A DNA stretch of 64,000 bases from Apricaphanius iberus (taxonomy: Eukaryota; Chordata; Actinopteri; Cyprinodontiformes; Aphaniidae), in assembly GCA_028564705.1 (NCBI GenBank), contig JAPXFQ010000364.1, positions 2,170,001 to 2,234,000 of the forward strand. The letters run 5' to 3'. This document shows positions 51,401 to 62,890 of this stretch, piece after piece; position 1 is the first letter of the stretch, and the number at the start of each line of letters is the position of its first letter. A program made the position numbers and the translations under genes. Under the pieces are notes generated by a model. The model was not told the origin of the DNA and did no database searches. It was given only the letters and a program-made list of their open reading frames with translations.

Positions 51401-54400
51401 CGCTCAGGTAGAGGCTGCTTTTACTCCATTCATGTTTGTGTTTCATACAGCGTTAGTTAATATACATGATACATATAATTATATATTAATAATTAAACTT
51501 CTCAGCCTAACTGAACCAGTCCCTATTCGTGCAGTTTTGTATTCAGATAGGAATGCCATTCTGTAATTCAGGAGTGTTTGGATCTTACCCAGCTGAGCAT
51601 GAGTAGTTCCCCTGATGGCTCACAGAGGCTCTGAGTATCACAAGGCTGTGTCCCTGAAGCAGCACATCCTTATGACCGAAATCAGATGATTGTGATGACA
51701 GGCCACTCGTCTGATTGGTCCACAAAATATTAGTGTTAGCATCCTTTTTCTGAGGGCATCGCAGTGCCACCATCTCACCTGCCCTGATGTATAATGTTGT
51801 AAGTCTCAGCGAACATTCTCCTGCAAAAGAGAATCAGATTTTAGGTGATTTATTGGTTAGATTTGGTTGCAGACCCTTGGAATCTATTTTAAAACTGCAT
51901 GGTCTTTTTCAGGTGGAATATGTAACTAGCCAGCTGTTCAGAGACAGGAGATTTTTTTTCTGTTCCTTTAGTGGAGTGATGACTTTCTGAAGCCACATTT
52001 GTACAACATCTCAGAAAACTGTTTCTATTGAAGATGATAAAAACAGCCTAACGGACAAATTGTGGCGGACAACCAGGGGGCTCCAGTCACACCCAGACAA
52101 AGGGATGTTTGCATTTGAAAATGTGTGTTTTGATTCAAAAATGTTCAAGTGGGTTGTGTCGCAAATGTTGCAACTGCTCTGACTTACCGTTGTTTTGTTG
52201 CGCAGAGGAGTTGATTAAATGAGCTGATTGAATCTACTGTAGCTGTGTTGTCCTTTCATTCTTCCACAAAATAGCTTTCATCAACACTCAGTAAATCCAC
52301 ATGACAACATTAGATGCTATGAGTAGTCTGGAGGTTGTATGTTTTCCTTAATGTGAAAATATGTCTTGTTCTTTCTGACTGAAAGGTTTTTTGGCACTCA
52401 GTTAAACATTTCTTTTTGCGTGACATTTAAGTAAACAGGTTTTAAACACTATTAAACACTATAGCATTATGAAACAGTTAATCTCTGGGTTCAGCAGTTT
52501 TCAAATGACCAATTGCTAAAACACATTTTGTTGCTTTGATGGGCTTATTTAATGTACATGATCAAGCTTGTTAATTGTGGATCCACAGGATGAGTGAATG
52601 AACAGAATGCAGCATGGGTAATTTTTTACCCTTTATTCTTTAAAATGAGCTGAAAGTCTTTGAAGCTGGTAGGGCACCCTTGCCACTATGCTACTATAGT
52701 TTCATCCACCGATTTATTTATTTGTGTATTTATTTATTTTCAGATTCAGGTCAGGATTTTGGCTGGACCAATCTCAAACCTTGAGATTGCTCACATGTTT
52801 TCTACTTGTGCACAGACTGTCTCTCTGTACGTATTAAAACCGCGCTTGCAAACCTTTCCTCTCTGCTTCCGGATTCTGTGCACCCTCTTGTGGATCGAGA
52901 AGTGTCGTCACCTAGCAACCAGTCCAGCCAATAAAACAACGTTGCTCCTGTGAAGTCAGCAGCCGGCTTTACTGTATATGAGGGAACAGTTCTGCCATTT
53001 ACCAAGAGAATAAAATTACAAGGATTATTCTCTCTTCTCTCCGAAAACCTGTAATGCTTGTGCTCCAAACTTCTGTGCTCTTTTAAATATTCTCTCTCAA
53101 AACCTGTAATGCTTGCACTCAAAACTTCTGATCTTTCTCAGATAGTCTCTGTTCTCTCAAAAATTCTACTTTTCTTACTCACAGGTGTTCTCTTCCGCAA
53201 AAACGAAATCGCTTATTCCATCTGCAATAACCGTTTTGAATAGTATAAAATAGGCTGTACTGTTTGTACTGGATTTGTGATGGATGTGTTTTGAAAGGTG
53301 TTTCTTTTTAAGGATGCTTTATACATTTTACTTTATTTTATTTCATAGAATTTTAATGAAGCTGTGTTTCTATCTATCTATCTATCTATCTATCTGGTCA
53401 CACACAGCCATCGGGTGGCGCTAACCTGCTCTCTTCCCCCTGAAGGACGGTCAAGCAGAGCCTTCAAATAGATGTGCTTCCCCAGCCGTTTGCCCTTCTG
53501 CGTGCTGCCACCGGCTGGGGTGGGGAACAGAAGGCAATCTCCAACCATCTCCCTCGCTGGCGATGGGAAGGCCCGGGTTTCAAAGACTACTAGGTGAATC
53601 CTAAATATTGCTAAACAAAACACTGTGTGATCCTCAAAAGCTGACGAAAGCCCCTCTGAGTTTCAGACTGCTGAACGCTGAGTAACGGGAGCTGAGAGCC
53701 ACATGTGCCGAGAGCTGAACCAGCCACAATCCGCATTCAGCCTCCGCCACCGAGCCAATAAGAGGAGTTTTTCCGTTCTTTGTTTTAACGTTTAATAAAT
53801 CAATTTGAGCCACTTCAAACGCCCTACGTGCGTTATAGGAAGCTAAAGCGAAACAAGCCCACGTGTTTTTTTAGTCCTGCATTTCATAAACAAAGATTGC
53901 TATTAACGGTTCAAACAGAACTCTGTTTAAAATAGATTGTTTAAGATCAGAAACTGATCTTATCAGCCGTTTTTGAAATCTCCTTATTTGATCAAAATAT
54001 GGGAATTAGATTGTTTACTATGGTGATCAATCCATGAAAGTAATTTTCCAAAGGTTATTACTTTCATCCAGATAATTTTTAACAAACATTTCTTGATCCA
54101 AAGAATTTAATTTTCCATTCATTGTTTTATTGGTTTACACATATCAATGGTGCTAATTAGTCAAACTTATTACAGTTGGTAACTAATTTAGCTTTTAGTC
54201 CAGCATTTGCAAATCAAGCCATGGGTTCTTAAAACATCCAGATTCCTCCAAAGCATAAATCAGAATTCATGTTTTCTATTTTTTATTGCATTTTTATCGA
54301 TTTGTGTTCCTTTATTTTTAGTTATTCATTTAGTTTGATCAGTAGTGTGTTGGTTATTAGTTTGAGTGATTAAATGTTTATTTTTCTTCTTTTGTAAATA

Positions 54401-56552
54401 AACTTCTGTATTTTGGAAGTCACTGTTGTCCCTTTAATTCAACACACACACACAAATATAAGGGTTTACGGTGCTTACACACCGAAAGCGATAGACGTGA
54501 CCAAAAAGCGTGACATCCCCCTAGCTGGTCGCTTGCAGCAAAGCGAACTGGTCTTGCTTTAATATAAGCCGGAGATGTGGAAGTATCCTGACCAGGACCG
54601 CTCTACTGCCCTCCTCCTCCCTCCTTCCCCCAACCCTCTGGGAGCTCCCAGTAGACTCTGGTCTATGAGCTGACCACGTTAAATGTCGAGACCGCTGCTG
54701 CAGGGGTAGACCCAGTCGAGTAGCGGCAGAGGAATAAATAAACACCCCGGCTCCTCTCCCAGTATATGCCGCGAAGGTCCAAGCTTTGCCCAGCCGCCAT
54801 ACCAACTACTAAGCTGAGCAGCGGTACATCTGTCTGCTTTTAGTAAAAGTATATATGTGAGCGGTGCGGGACGTGCTTTGGTGGAGACATTACCAGGTCT
54901 GGGTGTTCAGGTGAGGAAGCTGTTTTGCGGCCACAGCAACCCACTAACCTCTTAAGAGCAATCCATTCTAAATAGTTTAACCTATTTATAATATTTATTT
55001 TTTTATTTCGGTCTCTGTATAGAAAGCAACCGGTTTCATGGTTTCGGGGTGATTAGCCAATGGTGGTCATCAGTTTACATATCCTGCTGATGCTGACTCC
55101 ATTCAGTCACAGTATCACTCACACCTGTCAGCTGGTTGTTATGGCGCGACTTGAAACTGTAGTTGAGATTTCTCCGACTTCTACGGCAGACATAAAAATC
55201 AGCGCGTATTTTGGGTCACACCTGAAACGCATCAGCCGCACTGCTTGGTCGCGTAAATCAGGCAGAAAAGCTTTTTCGCAATGCAAATCTGCTTCTGACA
55301 TGTCGCAGGATACCAAGTCGCGCTTTATCGCGCTCCTCCATTGACTTTACATGTAAATTGGAATCTCTGGTCTGTGGCGTTCGGTATGTGAGCACTGTTA
55401 ATGTTCCAATATGCGGTAAGAATTAATTCCTTCATAATTTTAACCTCTGCTCCACCTGGGCAGGTGTTAGACTATTAGAGACTGATATATAGATATTGAA
55501 ATAGTTCCTGATAAAGGTGGTGGCCCAAATATTAATAATTTTTCATCAATTATTTATCTCATTATCTGCCATAAGTAGTCCCTTAACTATTAAAAGCCAA
55601 ATAGCTGCATTTTACCTTACATATCTATCTAACTCAGACCGATATACTAAAGAAGCTAAATAAAAGGTAAAACAAAAGAATATAAAATTATTTTTAAAAA
55701 AAACATCTAAAACCAAAAACAGAAAAATATGGAAACAAAGAAGTGCCTAATTCAAAACGCAAAAGTCCTGAAGTAAACATTAACACCAAGAAACAAAAGA
55801 GAATGATAATTTAAAATGACTAAGGAAAAGAAATAATCAAAACTCCAAAACAAAAACTCAATGAACTGGCTTTTTCAGAGTCTGTTGCTTTATGGTCTAT
55901 TTTTTGTAACTGATCCAGGGAATGAAGTTTGGAGAAAATATTCAAATGCAGCATACAGCTCAGAATGAACGATTGAATAATAAAAAAAAAAATTATATTT
56001 TCAGTGAAGGAGAACTTTAACATTTTTAACACTGTGTGATTTAGCCATCATAGAACTTTTCTTTTTTCAGGGAAAGGATTGTGATGGAAAATGGTTTGCA
56101 TGCATGTAATTTACTGTTCTATGGTCGAGCTATTTTATGTGCTCCCCAATAGCTTATTTAGATCTCATATGACCAAAGCCAGCCCACTGGGTAAAACATT
56201 GTCTTTATTAAGATATTAAATAATGTTATATACAACATCGTATAAAACATGAAATATAATTACATAAATAATTCTATTGTATATATTAGGTAATTTAATG
56301 GTAGGTTAATTGAGTAACCCAGTTAGGTTGTCTGCAATTATATTTTATATCCAGCAGGTGTCAGTAGACCAACACAATATGAACACAAATGTCAATACAG
56401 TTACGGCAAAACTACTTGTTTAGGTGAGTAAATGAACGTAAATACATGCTACAGATAATGTCAAGGTTGAAAAAACGGTACTTCCACTTTAACTTTGTGC
56501 AACGAATGTTTCACATTATACTTTTATTTTCCAAATAGTTGTGGAAAATGTG

Positions 56553-56633
<81 letters not shown>

Positions 56634-57051
56634 AATATGTATTAGGGCTGTGTTGGAAATATCAAGAAATTTATTCTAAATAGATTCTGAATTGAATCGC
56701 TCCACCAGTTCAAAAGTCGGTTTAATTGTTTAACATAACATAGTTTGTCCCTTTTTTAAAGCTAAAATAGGAATTCCAAAATCCAGACAGGTATTTTAAA
56801 GCTTAGCTTAGCTGTTAAAATATTTTTTTTCCTGATAAACTGTTACCAAGTGTTAAGTCACTGAATCACAGGAATATAACTAAGATAACAGCTTAAAAAA
56901 AAGAAACGTTTTTAACAGCACTGACCTATATCTACATTGAACTGAATCAAATTTAATTGGATGGGATCGTGGTAATTAGTGATAACCCTTGAGAATTGGT
57001 TACATTACCTGTCAGCAATGGCAGGACGAATAGCAGAATTGTCACCTTCAT
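48402..57051 (-). CDS. il1r2: Interleukin-1 receptor type 2 (decoy receptor)
   Basis: A spliced minus-strand gene. Coding exons in order: 57009-57051, 51589-51820, 49472-49658, 49210-49354, 49073-49129, 48868-48991, 48608-48753, 48402-48466. All junctions are GT/AG with matching phase, and they sum to 999 bases (332 codons plus stop). Product: signal peptide (MKVTILLFVLPLLTG), three Ig domains (cysteines in VALRCPQK/NYSCSAG, CTMYCPAAN/IYRCIRS, VVIECRAV/KYTCKLE) and one membrane segment (ARPVLFFPVFVVFCTLALLL) followed at once by W and stop. No TIR exon follows for at least 12 kb. IL-1R2 binds IL-1 without signalling and so limits the response; the exon pattern and missing TIR fit that type. 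Human IL1R2 is about 400 residues with a short tail, so this one is compact and practically tailless. Exon 1 assignment rests on phase and position. Confidence 0.85.
48608..49129 (-). CDS. il1r2: il1r2 exons 5-7: Ig domain 3
   Basis: Exons 49073-49129 (linker, KSEIISPRQNVFHIDL), 48868-48991 (STVVIECRAVTYSDFDEVFW) and 48608-48753 (ITVSLVFRKVSEEELLKKYT plus CKLES). There is a single Ig3 cassette with phase-1 boundaries, in contrast with the doubled cassette of the TIR receptor gene. Confidence 0.85.
49210..49658 (-). CDS. il1r2: il1r2 exons 3-4: Ig domain 2
   Basis: Exon 3 is 49472-49658 (SSQSWFSLILYDHHSKDYEE ... TKQSCTMYCPAAN, phase 0 end after WYK). Exon 4 is 49210-49354 (LEKDGGIYRCIRSFLYDSEI, phase 1 end). 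A damaged copy of exon 3 is at 59396-59581. Confidence 0.85.
49733..50760 (-). repeat. Tc1-like transposon relic in il1r2 intron 2
   Basis: The words agtgtcttgcgaaagtattg (left end), gattctcagtaagacttagg, ctgctggaaggtgaaac, ctgtgacacatggtggtag, tttggtctcatgtgaccaga and gggatcaaatac follow the order of a Tc1-family element read backwards. It is too decayed for an ORF. The same relic is at 59676-60480 in the second il1r2 block. Confidence 0.65.
50905..51260. repeat. Duplicated intron segment, partner at 63330-63690
   Basis: Long matches such as taaaaatgtccttattttcc, ttcagcatggacccttgaag and ttttcacat appear in both copies with scattered changes. It marks the second part of the il1r2 duplication. 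Confidence 0.75.
51589..51820 (-). CDS. il1r2: il1r2 exon 2: Ig domain 1
   Basis: It starts GECSLRLTTLYIRAGEMVAL and ends NYSCSAG in phase 2, the same phase as the matching exon of the TIR receptor. No copy of this exon is visible in the window's second il1r2 block; the alignment suggests it would fall just beyond 64000. Confidence 0.85.
51821..53399. other. il1r2: il1r2 intron 1, left part
   Basis: Mostly unrecognised. A 57-bp-period direct repeat (ctctcaaaacctgtaatgct, twice at 53036-53131) and a (TCTA)n microsatellite at about 53370-53396 are the only structures seen. 52800-53170 is GC-richer and could be repeat-derived. Confidence 0.4.
53400..55600 (+). repeat. LTR-like repeat, copy 2, interrupted by a MITE
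   Basis: Co-linear with 30320-31760. The match covers 53400-54465 and resumes at about 55410-55600 (ttccttcataa, agtagtccct, aaagccaaatagctg). In between lies the element at 54469-55397. It sits in il1r2 intron 1. Confidence 0.45.
54469..55397. mobile_element. Inverted-repeat DNA transposon inside LTR-like copy 2
   Basis: The left end gtgcttacacaccgaaagcg and the right end cgttcggtatgtgagcac are imperfect reverse complements. The interior is GC-richer and has no complete transposase. It is absent from the matching place in the 30-kb copy, so it inserted later. Confidence 0.65.
55601..57000. other. il1r2: il1r2 intron 1, right part
   Basis: AT-rich. It contains a strong (CA)n(TA)n microsatellite at about 56551-56632, followed by what looks like the edge of a fish repeat (attagggctgtgttgg). 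No exon is seen. Confidence 0.4.
57009..57051 (-). CDS. il1r2: il1r2 exon 1: signal peptide
   Basis: Minus-strand ATG at 57049-57051 encoding MKVTILLFVLPLLT, with a phase-1 donor (ACAG|GTAATG) that completes a Gly codon with exon 2. This is the same exon design as the TIR receptor's first exon. Confidence 0.7.
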
Positions 57052-57354
57052 TGCGATCTGAATTTAAACTGTTGCGTAAATGACTAATGCATGAAGTGCT
57101 TCGATCCGGGAAGTCCTCTTCTACTCATGGTCCATGTTATCAGGCAGTATCATTTAAAACAAAGTTGTAGCTTTACTTTTGTTTCTTTAACTAATATTTA
57201 TCATATACATAAAACTTTCACCATGCATTATCTGTGAATATTTTTCTAACTTTACCGAACTGCATTACTTACGTGTGTTTTGCGGTATACGCGGTCTATT
57301 TAATAACACATCAAATGTAAAAGTCTGACCTTCTTAAACATGTTTGCTTCCTTT

Positions 57355-57410
57355 TAGCTTTAAGTTTCAGTTTGCTGTGTTGATAACCGAAATGAAAAGG
57401 CGGTCCATTG
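57355..57410 (-). promoter_or_regulatory. ISRE/IRF-like motif cluster upstream of il1r2
   Basis: agtttcagtttgc (57365-57377) is close to the interferon-stimulated response element pattern AGTTTCNNTTTC, and gaaatgaaaagg follows about 15 bases later. The cluster lies about 310 bases upstream of the il1r2 ATG. It would suit interferon or IRF control. Functional status is inferred from motif shape. Confidence 0.35.
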
Positions 57411-57466
57411 GCTTATTTTGAAAGAGTTCAACGTGCAATTCTATGCCCCAGGTGCGTCTATCTCAG

Positions 57467-59085
57467 GGGCGCTGCTAAGAATTTTGGGCCCCATGACAAA
57501 AAATCTTGGCAGGGGCCCCCAAAACAGCAGAGGTTTTTTTCATATTAATTTAAATAAAATCATGCATTTTATGGTATTTTTACTATAATTCTCATATATT
57601 TAAGTCAATCAGACTTTATGTGAATAATGTAAACTGCTTCTGTACTGCTAGACCACCTTAAATTCATTGTTTTGTGCTTGCACTAGCAATGTAAGTGGAT
57701 TACAAATTATTTATTCTTATTTTTGCAAATTGTTTGAAAAGTGGTATTGAACAGATGGTAAAACACAATCAGGATTTATAACAGATAGGTCTCTACATAA
57801 TAAAATCGGATTAGTCCTTGATTTAGTAGATTATAATTCTTTGATTGAAGATAAGGGTTTGATTTTAATTTTTGGATCTTTAGCATTTTGATAAATATCC
57901 AAAATAGTTTTATTAAAATTCACATAGTTTTAGGAAAAGTCAGGGACCAACAAGGCTTCATTACTTAATTTGACAAAGTTATTTAATATGCATATTTCAA
58001 AAGGGTCGAAATGACTGCCTTGGACATTCTAATGTTTAAGTGTATTTGACTGTTCAGAATGATCAAGACCTCATTTTGACAGAGGCAAGGTCAACTGAGT
58101 CAATATAACATCTTATGTTTGACTGCATTTATAGGTTAACAGAGAAAAAAAAGGGGGGTTCTTGAGCTAACGTGGATAAATTTGAGCAAAGCTACTGTAT
58201 CCCATCACCATGACGTGAAGATCTACAGAGCTACTCCGCTAATGAGTTAGCACTAGTTTAAGTCCGAAAACATCACTTTTACTGAATAATGCGCACTTTA
58301 ATGCAGTGGTAACTCACTACGAAATATGCTGAAACCCTATGGTGAACCAAAACGCATAAACAACCATAAATGCCGTGGTTTTTTACTCTTTGCATCTCGA
58401 CATAGGGGCTGCTGGCTATCAGCAAGACCGAGCCGACAGCCGAAGCAGACGAGGGAATCTCTATGGAGCTTCTGCACAAGTTTACAAGTATAGTCAAAAG
58501 AACAAAACATCAAACTGACAGCATCTCAGTTGGTAAACCATCAAACAATTTTCCTGGCACTATATCGTATCATCATGCCCAAATAACCCAGGAGAAAGCA
58601 TTTATTACTTACCAATCCAGTAGCAAGGTGGCTAGTTCAGCATCCATACATCCTCCTGTGTCTCACAGCAGCTGACACACAAAACTGAAAAGTTGTAACA
58701 CTGGGTTTTAGAAGCTAATCCTACTTTGACCTAAATTGAGCAACAGTTTGACAGAAAAGATCTTCGACAGCAGTGAAGGGAAGGAATTGTTCACGTAGGT
58801 GAAGCGTGCTGTACACATTTCGCATGTGCCGCTGCCAGTGTCAGACGATACCATTCAGTAAGGGAGAGGGGTGAAATGATAATATCATACATAATTCGAG
58901 GATTTTTTTTATATCGAATACCAACCATATATAATTAGCTTATTTTAACAGATCAAATGAATTATTTCATTTAAAGAACTTACAGAAGACAATACATATT
59001 GATAGCCCTCAAAGGGCCCCCTGTCTGTGCCGGGCCCTCAGAATCGTCCTAACCTTCCCCCCCCGATGGCGCCCATGGTCTATCT
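57467..59085. mobile_element. Interspersed repeat with ragged inverted ends
   Basis: The left end (tctatctcaggggcgctgc, taagaattttgggcccc) and the right end (gggccctcagaatcgtcc, gatggcgcccatggtctat) mirror each other imperfectly. The ggggcccc words are typical of a fish DNA-transposon repeat. No transposase is readable inside. Confidence 0.5.
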
Positions 59086-59339
59086 GGACGCGCCCATCGT
59101 CTTGATGCCCAAGTCTGCCGACTCTGAACATCTAATTAATCTTTTTACAGCTTTGGTTTGGCGATGATGAATAACATCCTGGTCCTGGTTTCCAAAGGAG
59201 AGAGCTCCCGGTTGGGTGTTGTCTCGTAGCTGTCTAAAAACTGTTATTTTCTTTTTCATCCCAATAACGTTCTATGGCTACCTACATTTTCTCTCGCCGT
59301 TTTTTGTTTGTTTTGTTTAATCCAGTTATGACGAACACT

Positions 59340-60480
59340 ATGATGACCACATTTTAATTGCTATCCACACCAATATGTGCTCTGTGTTAAAATACCTTGT
59401 GACACATAATCCTATACCTTGTGATGTTAGCAGTATCATAGCTGAGATGTTTGCTGCAGGACAGGATAGAGTGCAGGTCTGTTTTGTGTAGCATGTTGTG
59501 GAATACCTTTTCCGCTCTTCATAATCTTTGGACTGGGGTTCGTACACAATAAGGCTGAACAAGGACTGGCTGCTTGCATTCCTGTCACAATATTAAACAA
59601 TGTGTTAATAAAGCTGTTTCTTAGCATCTGTAAATAAAGTAAGAACGGCCCTTCTATATAAAACTGATTAGAGTGTCTTGTCAAAGTATTGATTAACTTT
59701 GTGCATTTTGACATAACTACAAATATATTTTATTTGAACTTTAAGACGTAGGTAGACAAACATAAAATGGAGCTTTTTGTGAATAGGAACCCAAAACAGG
59801 TTTTAAAAGGTTTTTGCAAATACAAATCTGAAAACTCTTGTGTGACTTATAAAACCAACTGCAATAACATCTGCAAGTCTTTTGTACACTTCCGAATTAA
59901 CATTTTGCCCAATCCTCTTGGCTATAATTGCTGAAGCTCAGGCAGTTTGGATGAAGAGTGTCTGTGAAGATCAATTACACAGTCCTGTCACAGATTCTTA
60001 GTATGACTTATGTCTGGCTTTGACTGGACTTTGACCAATAAGTGATAAGTTTCCAAATAAGTTTGTTTCTATTCTGCTGGAAGGTGAAAGTTCACCCCAC
60101 TCTGAAATCTTTTGCAGCCTCTTACAGCATTTTTTTTGACCCACTGTGACACACTGTGCTGGGAAATGTAAGGCGTCCCCACACCCTGAACACATCCCGA
60201 CTGTGACACATGGTGGTAGCAGTATGCGTCACAGTAGGGATGTTCAGTGTTAATATCCTTCCAACACAGCACTTTTATTTTGCATATGCATTTTGCAAAA
60301 GCCAGAATTTTTTTATTTTGCTCTCTTGTGACCAGAGCACGTTCCTTTATTCCCCATTCATGGCTTGTGGTAAACTGTAAACAAACATATGGATTACTTT
60401 TAACAATTAGTTTATTCCCACTAATCTGGCACATATCAATCCGACATGAAGAAAAACCCTAATAAAGTAGACAAAAGTAA
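59340..60480 (-). repeat. Segmental duplicate of il1r2 exon 3 and intron 2
   Basis: Co-linear with about 49430-50590, including exon 3, the 3' flank and the Tc1-like relic. Identity is high by eye, with scattered indels. It lies upstream of il1r2 in the same orientation, i.e. a tandem copy. Confidence 0.85.
59396..59581 (-). pseudogene. il1r2-like exon 3 copy with frameshift
   Basis: It begins like il1r2 exon 3 (NASSQSLFSLIVYEPQSKDY, then TKQTCTLSCPAAN), with the acceptor kept. The stretch after AAN is scrambled: the Trp-Tyr-Lys end is lost, and the span between matching splice sites is 186 instead of 187 bases, which breaks the frame. No other exon of this copy is intact in the window. It could be a relic, or one bad exon of a gene continuing to the right. 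Confidence 0.75.
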
Positions 60481-60679
60481 GATGAAACAAATGAAGAATT
60501 GTATGGGGCGCCAAGTGTAAAATGTTTGTTATTTAGGAGAAATGCACCTTTTTTGAACATTTAGCTTCATTTTTCCACATTTAGCACACTTTCATACATT
60601 TAGGAAGAAAAGGTTTCTAAAATTCAACATTTACCAGCATATTTACATTTAAAAAATCTAAATTCTAAATATTATTTCG

Positions 60680-60800
60680 AAATGTAACATGTTAAATATA
60701 AATGTTAAATCTAAATCTAAATGTTAAATCTAAATGTTAAATCTAAATATAAATGTTAAATATAAATGTTAAATATAAATGTTAAATCTAAATCTAAATG
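60680..60800. repeat. Short-period tandem repeat
   Basis: Multiple aatgttaaatctaaat / aatgttaaatataaat units of about 12-18 bases in tandem; low-complexity. Confidence 0.85.
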
Positions 60801-60839
60801 AGTATCTATAAATAGAGTATCTGCCTCACGGATTAAAAC

Positions 60840-61020
60840 TGGGAGAAGGTTCCACAGGAGAGGAGCCTGAAAACTAAAAGGTCTGCCTCCCATTCTACTT
60901 TTAGGAATCATAGGAACTACCAGTAAACCTGCAGTCTGAGAATGAAGTGCTCTGTTAGGAACATATGGAACAATCAGATTAACTTCACGCAGTGAGGAAG
61001 TAATACTTTGAACCAGACCA
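60840..61020 (-). repeat. LINE-derived fragment
   Basis: The words aactgggagaaggttccac, aggagaggagcctgaaaac and ctgcctcccattctac are a common antisense fish LINE 3' UTR segment. It is non-coding. Confidence 0.4.
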
Positions 61021-61465
61021 TCAATTTCTGAAGGGTTAGTGTTTTAATTACTTCCATCCTCCGTGGTATTCTGAGAAACATACGGAAGTAAGAATGGAAC
61101 AGATTCTTTAAAGTAGAACTGGCATGAAATTCCCGGCAACGTTTGGGCCCTTTTTATCCACACTCTAATTACCTTAATACTATATAGAAGGATTGCTTGC
61201 CATAATTCAGCCTTGTTGAAGAATTGCAGGTGTGACGAGGTAGCCCTTCTGTGAGCATTAGCACAGAAGGACCGGGTTTCGGAGGGTGAATGTTCAACTA
61301 TAATATATAATCGTTTTTCCCCCAAATAAAAGCATACTAGCACCAATGCTACATAAACAAACTCGGGTATTAGCTGTGAAGCTGATTCTGAATGTTAGCT
61401 TTGAAGCTAATTGAAAAGTGAACAACTCAAACAATGCCACAATGTCTACTAACAGCTGAAGGACA

Positions 61466-61879
61466 TTATTGAGGAAATATGCTTACTTGTACAGGGATAT
61501 TTGCTGGTTCATGGAGAGTTGGTATTAATCCTGGTAGAAGTTTCAGACAATCTGTGAATCCACTGCTGTATTGTCCCAAGTTGGAACAACAGTCGTCCAA
61601 GAAATGTTTGCCACAAACTACCGCACGCTTCTGCAGTCGGTCGGGCACATTCCATGCATAAATAAAATCTGTACACAAGCTTTTCAGTGGCTCAGAAGTG
61701 GGGAGGACAAAAAGATTTTTGTTCTCTTCTGTACACCCAGGTACAGTGCAGTTTGGATGCAGTCTGGACTCCATGCTGTTGGTTTGTTGTTTGCCTGTTA
61801 CTGTAGTTCTCCGCGCCGCGGAGGGAGGGACTTGGAGGGTGTAGTTCGGGGAATGGGGTAATTGGCTGGAACTCAACAC
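61466..61879 (-). CDS. THAP-like zinc-finger ORF, probably transposon-derived
   Basis: From MESRLHPNCTVPGC the minus-strand frame has a C-x4-C start, a Leu/Phe stretch (NLFVLPTSEPLKSL), a Trp in FIYAWNVPDR and then AVVCGKHFLDDC. This follows the C2CH layout of THAP DNA-binding domains, though it lacks some hallmark residues. The frame is 137 codons and has no transposase body. The right flank (61980-62085, gggggccaaagttaggctgg, catgcacggtccactt) is a familiar repeat end. Most likely it is a fragment of a THAP-bearing element; a small real gene is less likely. Confidence 0.4.
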   Translation of the reverse strand: MLSSSQLPHSPNYTLQVPPSAARRTTVTGKQQTNSMESRLHPNCTVPGCTEENKNLFVLPTSEPLKSLCTDFIYAWNVPDRLQKRAVVCGKHFLDDCCSNLGQYSSGFTDCLKLLPGLIPTLHEPANIPVQVSIFPQ

Positions 61880-62149
61880 GTAATATGCCGAAACGTGTCG
61901 TCATATGCCGAGCTGCCAAACAGCCTGTTTCTGAGTGCTAATTTCACGATGTAGGTAGACATATTCCGGGAAAAACACTAATCAGTAATTTTAACCCCTT
62001 AGGGGGCCAAAGTTAGGCTGGGGGAACTAAAAGATATGATCAAAAACCTCAAAAAATGAAAATTTCATGCACGGTCCACTTTAAAACTTGTTACAGCACT
62101 GTCTGACAAAGTTCTACTGTAATGAAAAATTTCTTTCAGATTTGGGAAC

Positions 62150-62890
62150 GTTGGATAAAGTAAATTCAAAGGTTATCAAAAAATGGTCAGATAGTTATAT
62201 GGGAGGACAATTAGTTCATCACACTCAACGTCATATGTCAGTACGTCTAAAGTGTGCTAAGCAGTGTGTGGGTCCCTCCACTTTCTGAGTAAAGCCAATT
62301 GAGTCTAAGATAATATTGAAGGCTGCAATTAGGCTATCACTTTCAGTGTCCACATAAATATTAAAATACCCTACTATAATTACCTGATCAGTGTTCAGTA
62401 CTAAATCAGATAAAAAAATATGAGATCTGGTCAAAGAATTGAGAGTAAGGGCCTGGTGGACGGTACAAAACTACAAACAAAAGTGGTTTGGTTTTGCAGC
62501 TTGAGTGAGGAAAATTAAGCATTAGATGTTCAAAAGAACTGTAGCTATTAATTGGTCTAGGGTGAATTTGTAAATCTGAACGAAAGATGGTTGCAACTCC
62601 TCCTCGCCCAGTACTTCTAGGAATGTAAAAATGTTCATAATTGGAAGGAGTTGACTCAAATATGCTAACATGATCCTCCTGCTGCAGCCAGTTTTCTGAT
62701 AAGCAAAATAGATCAATTTTATTATCACATACTGTATGAGTGAAGAAACTCTTAGTAAAAGAATGAGAGAGATTCCTATTAACGTTTGGAGGTTTATTAC
62801 AATTTGGATTGATCAAACAGGAGGACAGCATCACATCACAGAAAATGCAGAATACTGACCTGTCTCAATTTTACAACAACAAGCTTATAT
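62150..62890 (-). pseudogene. LINE endonuclease fragment on minus strand
   Basis: It reads KIDLFCLSENWLQQEDHVSI, PRSTGRGGVATIFRSDLQIH, LLFVVLYRPPGPYSQF and, after a frameshift, QVIIVGYFNIYVD (the GDFN motif with Asp changed to Tyr). These are the endonuclease motifs of an L2-type LINE. Loss of the catalytic Asp and the frame breaks make it dead. It interrupts the second il1r2 block. Confidence 0.8.

Noticed and set aside
53058..53243. 61-codon frame and its 57-bp repeat as a possible gene
   Set aside because: The frame consists largely of a duplicated CT-rich segment; no start context, splice support or homologue recognised.
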